Origin: Geobacteraceae bacterium
GTDB taxonomy: Bacteria > Desulfobacterota > Desulfuromonadia > Desulfuromonadales > Geopsychrobacteraceae
Length of the DNA stretch: 53,306 nt
NCBI GenBank assembly: GCA_007125165.1
Contig: SLDV01000137.1
Location: 1-53,306 of the forward strand
Direction: 5' to 3'
Part shown: piece after piece, positions 27,239 through 35,586 of the stretch
Numbering within the stretch: the stretch's first letter is position 1
How the letters are laid out: each line of letters starts with the position of its first letter
The notes under the pieces: generated by a model
The model's input: only the letters and a program-made list of their open reading frames with translations
The model's database searches: none
What the model was told of the DNA's origin: nothing
Program-made: the position numbers and the translations under genes

Positions 27239-28089
27239 AGCTGACCCGCGCCGGCGCTTTTTATATTGCCCTGACCCTGCTGTTCGGCTTCGCTGCTGTT
27301 AATACCGGCAACAACCTGTTGTACCTTGTGGTTGCGGCGCTACTGGGCTTTATGACTGTTACCGGCTGGTGCGGACACAAAAATTTGAGTGGACTGGAAT
27401 TCCTCATGCTCCCGTCACATGACCTGTTTGCTGGTACACCGGGGGCAGTCAGAGTCAGGATAACCAGCCACCGCTATCTTCCAACATATCTGCTGCATGT
27501 CAGGATGGATGCCACCGATGTCCTGGTGCCGGCGATTGCTGCCGGTGCCAATGAGGAGGTGGCGCTGTCACTGACGATGCCGCAACGTGGGCTCTGTCCG
27601 GCGCCATCAATTCACGTTTCCTCCTGTTTTCCCGTCAACTTTTTTGTCCGCTCCTGTCGATTTGATCTTCAGCAATCGTTGCTGGTTTTCCCCCGTCCAA
27701 TCGCAACTCAACTGCCTGCCCAGGAAACGCCTTCTTTGGGTTCTGCCGAACACCAGGTGGCAAGATCGGGTGGTGAGGGAGATTTGCGTAGCATTGAAAA
27801 CTATCGAGCCGGTGATCCGCCGAAATCAATCCACTGGAAACTGTCCGCCCGGCATCAGGAGTTAAAGACGAAACAGATGAACCATCAGGCTGAGGAAACA
27901 AGGATTCTCGATCCTGAGCTGTTTGACGGGTCTCTGGAGGAACGTCTGGGCCGTTGTGCTTATCTTATTAATCGCTGTTTCAGTCAGAATTGTGCCGTTG
28001 GGCTGAATATTGCCGGTCGGCACATTGCACCGCGGTCTGGCAGGATTCAGCGGTTGCGGCTGCTCAAAGAGTTGGCACTGTATGAATAA
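27202..28089 (+). CDS. DUF58 family protein, probable ATT start
   Basis: Reading from 27202 gives 295 residues. The family's N-terminal pattern LKLTRAGAFYIALTLLFGFA followed by AVNTGNNLLYLVVAALLG lies upstream of any ATG/GTG/TTG that would include it: the first TTG in frame (27319) falls inside the membrane region. The frame is open only back to 27187. ATT at 27202 (or 27205) follows AGAGG (27190-27194) at good spacing, so a non-canonical start is likely; CTG 27241 is another option. Two N-terminal helices precede a DUF58 domain with NYRAGDPPKSIHWKLSARH. Partner of MoxR and the transglutaminase protein. Start uncertain, identity firm. Confidence 0.82.
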   Translation: MITKRNSGTSRLKLTRAGAFYIALTLLFGFAAVNTGNNLLYLVVAALLGFMTVTGWCGHKNLSGLEFLMLPSHDLFAGTPGAVRVRITSHRYLPTYLLHVRMDATDVLVPAIAAGANEEVALSLTMPQRGLCPAPSIHVSSCFPVNFFVRSCRFDLQQSLLVFPRPIATQLPAQETPSLGSAEHQVARSGGEGDLRSIENYRAGDPPKSIHWKLSARHQELKTKQMNHQAEETRILDPELFDGSLEERLGRCAYLINRCFSQNCAVGLNIAGRHIAPRSGRIQRLRLLKELALYE

Positions 28090-30085
28090 TCTACAGCAGA
28101 CAGTGCACTGGCTTCTCTATCTGGCAGCGTTGATCGCTGTATTGCCGATTTTTTCATTTTTGCCTCTGTGGGTGCAGATTTTCCTCGGCATCTGCTTGAC
28201 TGTTGGTCTGTTGCGTTCACGGATCAGGTGGGGACAAACAACCGGACGGATTGCAGTTGCTATCACCGTTGTTGCTGTTAGCGCCAGTGCCGTACAATTA
28301 TCCGCACTCAATGTAGCTCTCCCTCTGGTGCAGATTCTCTGTCTGTTATTGGCTGCCCGCCTGGCCAGTGAAAAAACACCGCGCAACATGCTTCAAACCT
28401 TTGTGCTGACCCTTATCCTATTGGCGTCCTCCTCTCTGTTAACTCTTGATATGGTTTATTTGTCCTATCTGATTCTGCTGATCCTGATACTGAGCAGCGG
28501 CCTGATCCTGCTTAGTTTTATCCATGTCGATCCACAGATTCAATTGCCTTGCGGGTTGATGAAAGGTCTGCGTTTTTTTCTGTTGGCTGTTCCAGCGACG
28601 ACCCTGATATTGATGCTCGCTCTTTTCTTCATTCTGCCGCGGACCCCTACGCCACTTTGGAACATTGCCGGACAGGAGTCGGCAGCCCTTGCTGGAATGA
28701 CAGACCAGGTCCAACCGGGTAGTTTTTCTGATCTGACAAGTGCCGGAGATACCGCATTTCGTGCTGAAGTTGACGAGCTGCCGGCATCACTCCTCTACTG
28801 GCGAGGGATCGTTCTCGACCGCTTGGATGATCAGATCTGGCGTCGCAGCAGTCCTCAGGTGCGAGAACAGTTCAGAACAGATGGGTCTGACGGTTATGAA
28901 TATGTGATCTATGCTGAACCGAAATCAGATCTCTATCTGGTGACCCTTGATCGTACTGATCGGCTTCAGGGAGTATCACATCGTGCTGAAAGTGATGGGG
29001 TTTTTACGCGCCATCGTCAGGATCACAGGCGCACAACTTATCGCGGCATTGGCCGACCGGATGCTGTTGCTGTGCTGGAGGGGAGGGCGGATGATTATCT
29101 GGCCGTACCATCTTCTATATCACCGCAATTGCGTGAAGTTGCTGCTGAGCTTGGCGACAGGGACCAGGCTTTTTCCATGCTGATAGAACGACTTGAGACT
29201 TTTTTTCTTCAGCAGCAACTTACCTATTCAGCAGAGAATCTGCCGCTGACACAGGCTCCTCTAGCAACCTTTCTGTTCGAATCACGTCGTGGTTACTGCG
29301 AACATTTTGCTTCGGCATTCGCTGTTATGCTGCGGCTTATGGACGTTCCGGCCAGGCTGGTCGGGGGGTATCTGGGGGGCACTTACAACCAGTTCGGTAA
29401 ATTCTATCTGGTGACGGAGGATCGCGCCCACGTCTGGGTTGAGGCCCTGAACGATGAAGGGGTGTGGGTGCGGATCGATCCCAGCCGTCTTGCGGTGAAT
29501 GCCGAGCAGGCCTTTTCGGCTACCGTTGCCACACATAGTTATCTGCAGACCCTGCTGGATGCGCTTTTTCATTCCTGGACCCGGCGGGTGCTTAATTTTG
29601 ATTTGCAGCAGCAGTTTGAACTTTTTCGCGAGGCTTCAGAAACGCTGGCCGGGTTGCGGCGGTTCGATGTTTCAATGCTACCGACGGTGTGGTCGACTAT
29701 AGTGATCGCAAGTGTATGTATGATAGTTTTCCTTGTCAGGCGCAGAACAAAAAATTTTGGACTGGTGCCATCCTACTTGCGTCGTCTGGCCGATTGTGCC
29801 GGACTTGAAAAAATTCCTCCAGAGTTGGGGTTGTACCAGCTTGCAGATTTGACCGGGCATCCCTTGTGTCGAGAATTTGCCGAGTGCTATGGCGCGACTC
29901 TTTATCGTGGAAGGTCGCTTGAAGCAGCAGAGCGCCGGCGACTAAAAGAAATAGTGCGGCAACTTAAAGGGCAACAGCTTGTTATTGAGGTTGCATTGCC
30001 TGAGGGCCTTGGTGATAATAGAAAGTTGCGGGGCCCGTTTCAAACTGATCAGAAAGGAAATCAGCATGCCATTCATAGAAGTTAA
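28082..30085 (+). CDS. Transglutaminase-like membrane protein (TgpA type)
   Basis: 667 residues; the ATG overlaps the DUF58 stop by eight bases. About six N-terminal transmembrane helices (DUF3488-type region, residues 1-200) lead to a periplasmic domain. The transglutaminase core lies near residues 400-480: RRGYCEHFASAFAVMLR holds the catalytic Cys, RAHVWVEAL the His, and RIDPSR the Asp. One helix near 545 (VWSTIVIASVCMIVFLV) precedes a cytoplasmic DUF4129-like end. Such proteins with MoxR and DUF58 form a widespread but poorly understood membrane system; Pseudomonas TgpA is essential in that organism. Its last 20 bases overlap the next gene. Confidence 0.92.
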   Translation: MNNLQQTVHWLLYLAALIAVLPIFSFLPLWVQIFLGICLTVGLLRSRIRWGQTTGRIAVAITVVAVSASAVQLSALNVALPLVQILCLLLAARLASEKTPRNMLQTFVLTLILLASSSLLTLDMVYLSYLILLILILSSGLILLSFIHVDPQIQLPCGLMKGLRFFLLAVPATTLILMLALFFILPRTPTPLWNIAGQESAALAGMTDQVQPGSFSDLTSAGDTAFRAEVDELPASLLYWRGIVLDRLDDQIWRRSSPQVREQFRTDGSDGYEYVIYAEPKSDLYLVTLDRTDRLQGVSHRAESDGVFTRHRQDHRRTTYRGIGRPDAVAVLEGRADDYLAVPSSISPQLREVAAELGDRDQAFSMLIERLETFFLQQQLTYSAENLPLTQAPLATFLFESRRGYCEHFASAFAVMLRLMDVPARLVGGYLGGTYNQFGKFYLVTEDRAHVWVEALNDEGVWVRIDPSRLAVNAEQAFSATVATHSYLQTLLDALFHSWTRRVLNFDLQQQFELFREASETLAGLRRFDVSMLPTVWSTIVIASVCMIVFLVRRRTKNFGLVPSYLRRLADCAGLEKIPPELGLYQLADLTGHPLCREFAECYGATLYRGRSLEAAERRRLKEIVRQLKGQQLVIEVALPEGLGDNRKLRGPFQTDQKGNQHAIHRS

Positions 30086-30287
30086 TATCACCGAAGGTGC
30101 CACCAACGAACAAAAAGCCCAATTGGTTGAAGGTATCACTGATCTGATGGTCAAGATCATGAACAAAAACCCTTATTCAACCCACGTTATCATCAAAGAG
30201 GTCGAAACCGACAGTTGGGGGATTTCCGGCAAGTCGGTTAAGCGTCTGCGCGCGGATGGTGAAACCGCAAATATCTCTAAAGCCTGA
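30066..30287 (+). CDS. 4-oxalocrotonate tautomerase family protein
   Basis: 73 residues. After the initiator Met comes the catalytic N-terminal proline (MPFIEVNITEGATNEQKAQL), and the family pattern continues with EGITDLMVKIMNKNPYSTHVII. Such enzymes tautomerise enols or dehalogenate through Pro1, as small oligomers. AAAGGAAA upstream and a 20-base overlap with the transglutaminase gene suggest coupled expression. Substrate not predictable. Confidence 0.9.
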   Translation: MPFIEVNITEGATNEQKAQLVEGITDLMVKIMNKNPYSTHVIIKEVETDSWGISGKSVKRLRADGETANISKA

Positions 30288-30303
30288 TTTTAGAAGCATA
30301 GCG

Positions 30304-30525
30304 ATGTCAAGTCCCGGCGAGTTTCTCCAGGCATGTGCCGACGGCAAGATCTGGGTTTTTTGTGATTGCTGTCAGGATGCCAAAAAGCTCAATGAGGTAG
30401 AACATCTTGACTGTATCGGTAACCAATCATACTGGGGGAGCGAGCCCTGGTGGCACGATACAAGGGTGTTCAACTGCCCGGATTGCGGTAGCAGACAACA
30501 ATCACTGATCGAATATCAACCCTGA
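30304..30525 (+). CDS. Small zinc-ribbon-like protein
   Basis: 73 residues, starting at ATG 30304. Two cysteine pairs are seen: CDCC near residue 20 and CPDC near residue 58, separated by a Trp-rich stretch (SYWGSEPWWHDTRVFNCPDCG). This looks like a compact zinc-binding domain. I know no function. It lies 16 bases behind the tautomerase and has no obvious ribosome-binding site beyond GAAG, so translation may depend on coupling. Confidence 0.65.
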   Translation: MSSPGEFLQACADGKIWVFCDCCQDAKKLNEVEHLDCIGNQSYWGSEPWWHDTRVFNCPDCGSRQQSLIEYQP

Positions 30526-30679
30526 TTACTGAAACTTTTCCGTTGACCCCATAGCCTGCGTGTTGTGGTGCTCCTCTATGCGTTAGTCTTTTTACTTTCA
30601 GCAATTACCTTAATCTAATCAGTGAGTATTCTTGCAGATCGCCCACCACCGGCTAGACTGGTAGAGTGAAAAATTTTGC

Positions 30680-30707
30680 TTTACATTCTATAAATCATAT
30701 ATATAAT
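30680..30707 (+). promoter_or_regulatory. Sigma-70-type promoter for the flavin oxidoreductase
   Basis: TTTACA (30680-30685) and TATAAT (30702-30707) with 16 bases between them, in an A/T-rich region about 55 bases ahead of the ATG at 30762. One of the clearest promoters in the window. Confidence 0.65.
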
Positions 30708-30761
30708 CAATCATATTAATGTGAGCGTCTGGAATGATAATCCGCAAAAAGGAGCGCAAAA

Positions 30762-32171
30762 ATGAAAAATTATGAATATGACATCCTGACAATTGGAGTG
30801 GGACCAGCAGGAATGGTGGTTGCGGCCATGGGTTCGGAAATGGGGTTGAAGGTGTGTGCCATTGAGAAGGACAAGGTCGGTGGCGAATGTATGAATGTCG
30901 GCTGTATCCCCAGTAAAGCACTGTTGCGTATGGGTAAAACCCGCCATGCCGTAACCAAGTTTCCAGCCATGCAGATGGAAGAGATGCGTGAGCCGGAAGT
31001 AAAAAATCCCTTTTCCCTCATTCAGGAACAGCTCAAGACTGTTATTGCCAAATACGACAAGAAGCTTGGCAAAGTAGATATGGTCAAAGGCGAGGCCCGT
31101 TTTGTCGATTCTCATACGGTCGAGGTTGACGGACGACAAATCAGTGCCAAGCGGATCTTTATCTGTACCGGCACCCGTCCCGCTAAACCCCCGATTCCAG
31201 GGCTGAGTACCATCGACAATCTGCTGACCAACGAAAATCTCTTCCATCTGGATGCCATTCCCAAAAGTATGTTGGTCATCGGTGGTGGAGCAATCGGCGC
31301 CGAGATGGCGCAGGCTTTTTCACGCCTGGGTAGCCAGGCAAGCATCGTGCAGATGGATCCGCATCTTCTTCCCTTTGCCGATCGCCATGCCGGAGAACTG
31401 CTGGAAGAATGTTTTAAAAAAGAAGGGATTGCTGTTTACAACAGTCGGTCAATCAGCTCGGTTTCGAAAAAAGATGACGGAAGCGTGGTTTTGACGACCA
31501 AAGAGGGAGAGTCTCTTGAGGCCGAGCGCTTACTGCTGGCTGCTGGTCGGACACCGGTGATTGACAAACTGGATCTGGAAAAGGCAGGTGTTCAATACAC
31601 CCCTAAAGGGATTCCGGTCAATGCCAATTTACAGACCAATGTGTCGCATATTTATGCTGTAGGAGACTGCAACGGTAACTATCTCTTCTCCCATGCAGCC
31701 ATGCATCAGGGGATGATTGCCTTGATGAATATCATGCGGCCGTGGCCGTTCAAAAAAGATTTCAAGAAATATGTCGTGCCCTGGACCGTATTTACCGATC
31801 CCCAGGTTTCGTCAGTGGGTATGAGTGAAGCCGACCTGATTGCCGCCGGTATCAAATATGAAGTCATTGAAGCAAAGCACGCTGATTACGGCGCTGCTAT
31901 CGCAGAGCAGGTGACAACCGGTTCTGTTCGCGTGCTGGCGAGCAAATATGGCAAAATCTATGGGGCTTCTGTTATCGGCGAAGGATCTGCTGAAATGATC
32001 AATGAATGGGCTCTGGCGATCCAGAAAAACATCCGGCTGGTTGATATCATGCTGCTGCAGCATTCATTCCCGAGTATGTCCTTCATGAATAAATCCATTG
32101 GTGAAATGTGGATGATGGGGATGATGAAAAATGAAAAGATGAAGAAGATGATGGCAAAGATGATGGGTTGA
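30762..32171 (+). CDS. Dihydrolipoamide dehydrogenase/mercuric reductase-like flavoprotein
   Basis: 469 residues; AAAAGGAG upstream. FAD-binding ILTIGVGPAGMV near residue 9, redox-active disulfide C43/C48 in GGECMNVGCIPSK, NAD-binding VIGGGAIGAEMAQAFSRLG, second FAD motif IYAVGDCNG, and the C-terminal base in LLQHSFPSMS. The usual HxxxE pair of dihydrolipoamide dehydrogenase is absent at that place (HSFPS), so lipoamide need not be the substrate. There is no MerA HMA domain and no CC pair. An unusual Met/Lys-rich tail ends the protein (MWMMGMMKNEKMKKMM). No 2-oxoacid dehydrogenase genes adjoin. Possible role: a disulfide or quinone reductase. Confidence 0.85.
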   Translation: MKNYEYDILTIGVGPAGMVVAAMGSEMGLKVCAIEKDKVGGECMNVGCIPSKALLRMGKTRHAVTKFPAMQMEEMREPEVKNPFSLIQEQLKTVIAKYDKKLGKVDMVKGEARFVDSHTVEVDGRQISAKRIFICTGTRPAKPPIPGLSTIDNLLTNENLFHLDAIPKSMLVIGGGAIGAEMAQAFSRLGSQASIVQMDPHLLPFADRHAGELLEECFKKEGIAVYNSRSISSVSKKDDGSVVLTTKEGESLEAERLLLAAGRTPVIDKLDLEKAGVQYTPKGIPVNANLQTNVSHIYAVGDCNGNYLFSHAAMHQGMIALMNIMRPWPFKKDFKKYVVPWTVFTDPQVSSVGMSEADLIAAGIKYEVIEAKHADYGAAIAEQVTTGSVRVLASKYGKIYGASVIGEGSAEMINEWALAIQKNIRLVDIMLLQHSFPSMSFMNKSIGEMWMMGMMKNEKMKKMMAKMMG

Positions 32172-32256
32172 CAATCGATTTTCTTTCATTGTTTCTCAAT
32201 GTTTACCGTAGTCTAACGCTAACCAGAGAGGCTTGGTCGTCACGGAGATAGAAATT

Positions 32257-32400
32257 CGAACCTGCGCCACCATGCGGAAAATTCGATGATATAGTTATAA
32301 CCGCAAACGGTAGCAAGCTGGCGACCAGTGAGAAGTTCCCGGCTGCGGAGGTATCCCGCCAAGGTTCGTTTTTCATGGCCGAAGGGGTTGAGCCTTCGGT
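32257..32400 (+). ncRNA. Candidate structured leader RNA upstream of bacterioferritin
   Basis: Pairings seen by eye: CGAACCT (32257) with AGGTTCG (32362) closes a junction. Inside it, CGCCA (32265) pairs with TGGCG (32319) and encloses TGCGG (32273) / CCGCA (32301); GCGG (32345) pairs with CCGC (32356). A separate hairpin CCGAAGG / CCTTCGG follows (32379-32399). It matches no riboswitch class I know. It sits within the 280-bp gap before bfr, ending about 50 bases ahead of the start, so a cis-acting regulatory RNA is plausible. Confidence 0.5.
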
Positions 32401-32451
32401 GTTGGTACGCTTTCGTTGACTAACATTTTTCTTATCAAGGAGGTTCACAAG

Positions 32452-32919
32452 ATGAAAGGGAATGAAAAGCTGATCAAATCACTGAATGCCAGGTTGGTGG
32501 AAGAACTGACAGCAATCAACCAGTACTTCGTACATGCCGAGATGTGCGAAGATTGGGGCTACGAAACCCTTCAGGCAGCTATCAAGAAACGTTCTATTTC
32601 CGAGATGAAGCATGCCGAGAAATTGATCGAACGGATACTGTTCCTGGAAGGGCAGCCGGTTGTATCCAAACTTGACAAGATCTCTATCGGTAAATCAGTG
32701 GATCAGATGCACCAGTTCGACTGGAATGCCGAAGAAAGTGCCATCAAGGGTTATAACGAGAGTATTCGCCTCGCCGCCGAGGTGGGAGACAACGGGACCA
32801 AGACCATCCTCGAGGGAATTCTCAAGGATGAGGAAGAACATATTGACTGGCTGGAAACCCAGAAAGACCAGATTGAGCAGATGGGGCTTCAGCTGTATTT
32901 AGGTGAGCAGCTCGGCTGA
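32452..32919 (+). CDS. bfr: Bacterioferritin
   Basis: 155 residues; AAGGAGGT at 32437-32444 precedes ATG 32452. Ferritin fold with the dinuclear ferroxidase ligands E18, E51 and H54 and the haem-ligating M52, all at the positions known in E. coli Bfr (ELTAINQYFVHAEM, SISEMKHAEK), then DEEEHIDWLETQ with the second-half ligands. It stores iron as ferric mineral inside a 24-mer and limits Fenton chemistry. It is alone on its transcript, preceded by the structured leader and followed by a GC-rich hairpin. Confidence 0.96.
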   Translation: MKGNEKLIKSLNARLVEELTAINQYFVHAEMCEDWGYETLQAAIKKRSISEMKHAEKLIERILFLEGQPVVSKLDKISIGKSVDQMHQFDWNAEESAIKGYNESIRLAAEVGDNGTKTILEGILKDEEEHIDWLETQKDQIEQMGLQLYLGEQLG

Positions 32920-32939
32920 ACCTTCTACTCCAGTCCCTC

Positions 32940-32980
32940 CCTGTCACGGGGAACCCGCTTATGGCAGTCCCCGTGACAGG
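32940..32980 (+). terminator. Hairpin after bfr
   Basis: CCTGTCACGGGGA pairs perfectly with TCCCCGTGACAGG (13 bp) around a 15-base loop, 20 bases after the bfr stop. There is no T-run, so it may stabilise the 3' end or work with Rho rather than as a classic intrinsic terminator. Confidence 0.55.
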
Positions 32981-33453
32981 CAAGGGCTTGCCCGCCCCAC
33001 CTCATTTCAGCAGCGCCGATTTTTGCTCAGCAGCTTGCTTGTCCTGATCAGTTTTGTTGAAACAATGCTGGTTTTTGCTTGTCTGGATGGGTGTCGAAAG
33101 GTTCATGATTTGCCAGGCGCCGAGCTTGCAGATTCTTGATAAGGGGCGATTGTCTGCACGGCGGTAATTCGAGCTGTAGTCAGTGACCCTTGTCGGTGTC
33201 TCTTTCGTGCAGCTGGACATTCGAGCTTCTAGCTTGATAGCGCATCTGGCTGAATCAGTTTGAAGGTTGCTTTACACGTTTCATGTTCTCAATTAACCTT
33301 TCAAATTTGCATCCTCTTTTGTCCCCACGTAGCGCATGACGAGAAATTTGTTGTTTGCACAGATTGCGTTATATTTTAGCGGTCAGGCTGGATCGACCCG
33401 AAATGTCACCTGTTTATAGCGCCTGAATTGGCTGACAGACAAGGAGAATTGAT
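32981..33453. other. Long non-coding stretch, nothing recognised
   Basis: About 470 bases without a convincing gene on either strand: the short open frames lack start signals and family resemblance. The half near the next gene is A/T-rich (TTGCACAG..TATATT near 33355-33377) and may carry its promoter. A ribosome-binding site AAGGAG is present at 33440. Confidence 0.6.
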
Positions 33454-34221
33454 ATGAATCAGAAAAACACATCCCAGAACGGTATCAGTGCGCAGCTTTA
33501 CCGCATGGTGATGGGCGACCATCTCTGCCCGTTTGGTCTGAAAAGCAAGGATTTGTTGGAGCGTCACGGAATCAGTGTTGAGGATCATCATTTAACCTCT
33601 CGTCAGGAAACGGACGCTTTTAAAGAAAAGCACGGGGTTAAGACGACGCCTCAGATATTTATCGATGGAAAACGCATTGGCGGCTACGACGAGTTGCGGG
33701 AGTATTTCGGACTGGATTCACCTGGTAAGGACAAGGTCACTTACGAACCGGTTATTGCTCTTTTCGCCACAGCATTTCTGATGGGATTGGCGGTCAGTTG
33801 GACGGCGACTGGAACTTTGCTGAGCGCCAGGATGCCGGAATATTTCGTGGCTATCGCCATGTGTCTGCTGGGTCTTCAGAAACTCAAGGATGTGGAGAGC
33901 TTCAGTACGATGTTTCTCAACTACGATCTGCTCGCTCAACGCCACGTGCGGTACGGTTATGTGTATCCCTACGCAGAGACGATCGCGGGGATTTTGATGC
34001 TGGCAGGTGCGCTGATCTGGCTGGCGGCGCCCCTTGCTCTGTTCATTGGTACCGTGGGCGCGGTCTCGGTAATTAAGGCTGTATATATCGACAAGCGTGA
34101 ACTCAAATGTGCCTGTGTCGGCGGCGATAGTAAAGTGCCGCTGGGTTTTGTTTCGCTGACAGAGAATCTTATCATGGTTGGCATGGGCGTTTGGATGTTG
34201 TTCCGCACCTATTTATGGTGA
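33454..34221 (+). CDS. Glutaredoxin-MauE-like membrane fusion protein
   Basis: 255 residues. Residues ~15-88 form a glutaredoxin domain: YRMVMGDHLCPFGLKSK with C25 in a monothiol-like CPFG site, cis-proline VKTTPQIFIDG, and GGYDELREYFG. Residues ~95-255 hold about four transmembrane helices of MauE/DoxX-like type (LFATAFLMGLAVSWTATG to NLIMVGMGVWMLF), with a cytoplasm-side or periplasmic CACVGGD. MauE-type proteins support disulfide formation in methylamine dehydrogenase assembly; fused to glutaredoxin, this could move thiol electrons across the membrane. No methylamine genes are near. AAGGAG precedes the ATG. Confidence 0.85.
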   Translation: MNQKNTSQNGISAQLYRMVMGDHLCPFGLKSKDLLERHGISVEDHHLTSRQETDAFKEKHGVKTTPQIFIDGKRIGGYDELREYFGLDSPGKDKVTYEPVIALFATAFLMGLAVSWTATGTLLSARMPEYFVAIAMCLLGLQKLKDVESFSTMFLNYDLLAQRHVRYGYVYPYAETIAGILMLAGALIWLAAPLALFIGTVGAVSVIKAVYIDKRELKCACVGGDSKVPLGFVSLTENLIMVGMGVWMLFRTYLW

Positions 34222-34261
34222 TCTGTGTCGGTCTGATTATTTAGCTGCAGGAGGAGGATAG

Positions 34262-35518
34262 ATGGCGAGAAATAAAAGTCTGCGTAACACTTGTGAACGT
34301 TTTGTAAATGATGCTTTCGATCTGCTTGATGTTCCGCCGGAGATGCGACAAATGATGCGCAGCCCCTATCGGGAAGTCCGTTTTGAGCTGCCGTTGAAAC
34401 GGGACGATGGCACAAGTAGTCTGTTCTATGGTTATCGGGTTCAGCACAATCAGAGTCGTGGGCCATTTAAAGGAGGATTGCGGTATCACCCCGACGTCGA
34501 CCTGGAGCATTTTATTGGTTTAGCTGAGGTGATGACCTGGAAAACAAGTCTTTTTGACCTCCCCTTCGGGGGTGCCAAGGGTGGAATTAACTGCAACCCG
34601 CGTGAATTGTCGGAAATTGAGCTGGAAACACTGACCAAGCAGTATGTTCGGCGCATGTTGACATTGTTGGGGGCTGATCGTGATATTCCCGCACCGGACA
34701 TGGGAACCGGACCAAAAGAAATGGCCTGGATTCTCGATGAGTTTGCCCACAAGGGCGGCTTTAACCCGGCTGTTGTGACAGGTAAACCGTGTGAGTTAGG
34801 CGGTGCAGCGGGACGCCTTGAGGCGACTGGCTTCGGGGTTGCTCTGATGACCGCCAAGGCCGCGATTGCGAGTGGGATTGAGATAGAAGGAGCAACGGTT
34901 GCGATTCAAGGAATGGGCAATGTCGGTGAATACGCTGCCAGATTTTTAGCAGATCGCGGTGCCAGGGTCGTGGCTCTGACCAATTCGAGTTGTGGCCTGT
35001 ATAAGAAAACCGGCCTCGATGTTGGCAATATCTTTGATGAGATACATTCAGGGAACAACCCAAAAAAAACAATTGACGAATTAACCGGTGATTTCGACAA
35101 AATCAGTAATGAAGAGCTGTTACAGCTCAATGTCGACATTCTGATTCCAGCTGCCGTCAGCGACGTCATTCACGAGGATAATGTGGATAAGCTCCAGGCG
35201 AAACTGATAATCGAGGCAGCCAATATCCCCGTCAGTTGTTCTGCCGTTGATATTCTGGAAGAGCGTCAGATACCGATTGTCCCTGATATCCTGGCAAATT
35301 CAGGTGGGGTAACGGCTTCATATTTCGAATGGGTGCAAAATCGTCAGCGTTGTCAATGGAGCAGGAAAAAGGTCATGAAAAAGTTAGAAAAACGGTTGGA
35401 CATGGTATGGAATATCGTTGACACTAAAGCTTCACAAGAACAATTGAGCTACCGACAGGCCGCATATGCTATCGCCCTGCAACGTGTGGTCACAGCGACC
35501 AGCTTTCGGGGATTTTAG
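34262..35518 (+). CDS. Glutamate dehydrogenase (Glu/Leu/Phe/Val family)
   Basis: 418 residues; GGAGGAG lies upstream. N-terminal dimerisation domain with the catalytic-Lys segment PFGGAKGGI near residue 100 and PAPDMGTGPKEMAWI with the catalytic Asp; NAD(P)-binding domain with VAIQGMGNVGEYAARFLAD near residue 215; then ILANSGGVTASYFEWVQN. This is the short hexameric type of about 420 residues. It reversibly deaminates glutamate to 2-oxoglutarate and ammonia. The residues that set cofactor choice cannot be judged safely by eye. Downstream begins the decayed region. Confidence 0.93.
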   Translation: MARNKSLRNTCERFVNDAFDLLDVPPEMRQMMRSPYREVRFELPLKRDDGTSSLFYGYRVQHNQSRGPFKGGLRYHPDVDLEHFIGLAEVMTWKTSLFDLPFGGAKGGINCNPRELSEIELETLTKQYVRRMLTLLGADRDIPAPDMGTGPKEMAWILDEFAHKGGFNPAVVTGKPCELGGAAGRLEATGFGVALMTAKAAIASGIEIEGATVAIQGMGNVGEYAARFLADRGARVVALTNSSCGLYKKTGLDVGNIFDEIHSGNNPKKTIDELTGDFDKISNEELLQLNVDILIPAAVSDVIHEDNVDKLQAKLIIEAANIPVSCSAVDILEERQIPIVPDILANSGGVTASYFEWVQNRQRCQWSRKKVMKKLEKRLDMVWNIVDTKASQEQLSYRQAAYAIALQRVVTATSFRGF

Positions 35519-35586
35519 AAAAATTGCAGTTGCATGGCCCTCCCTGACTCGATCCTGAGTTTGTCATTCAACAAAGGAGGTCGAAC

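Noticed and set aside
32203-32448. Minus-strand frame of 81 codons in the bfr leader
   Set aside because: No ribosome-binding site or family; the same bases form nested helices on the plus strand.
33002-33220. Short frames in the gap between bfr and the glutaredoxin fusion
   Set aside because: No start signals, no recognisable sequence on either strand.
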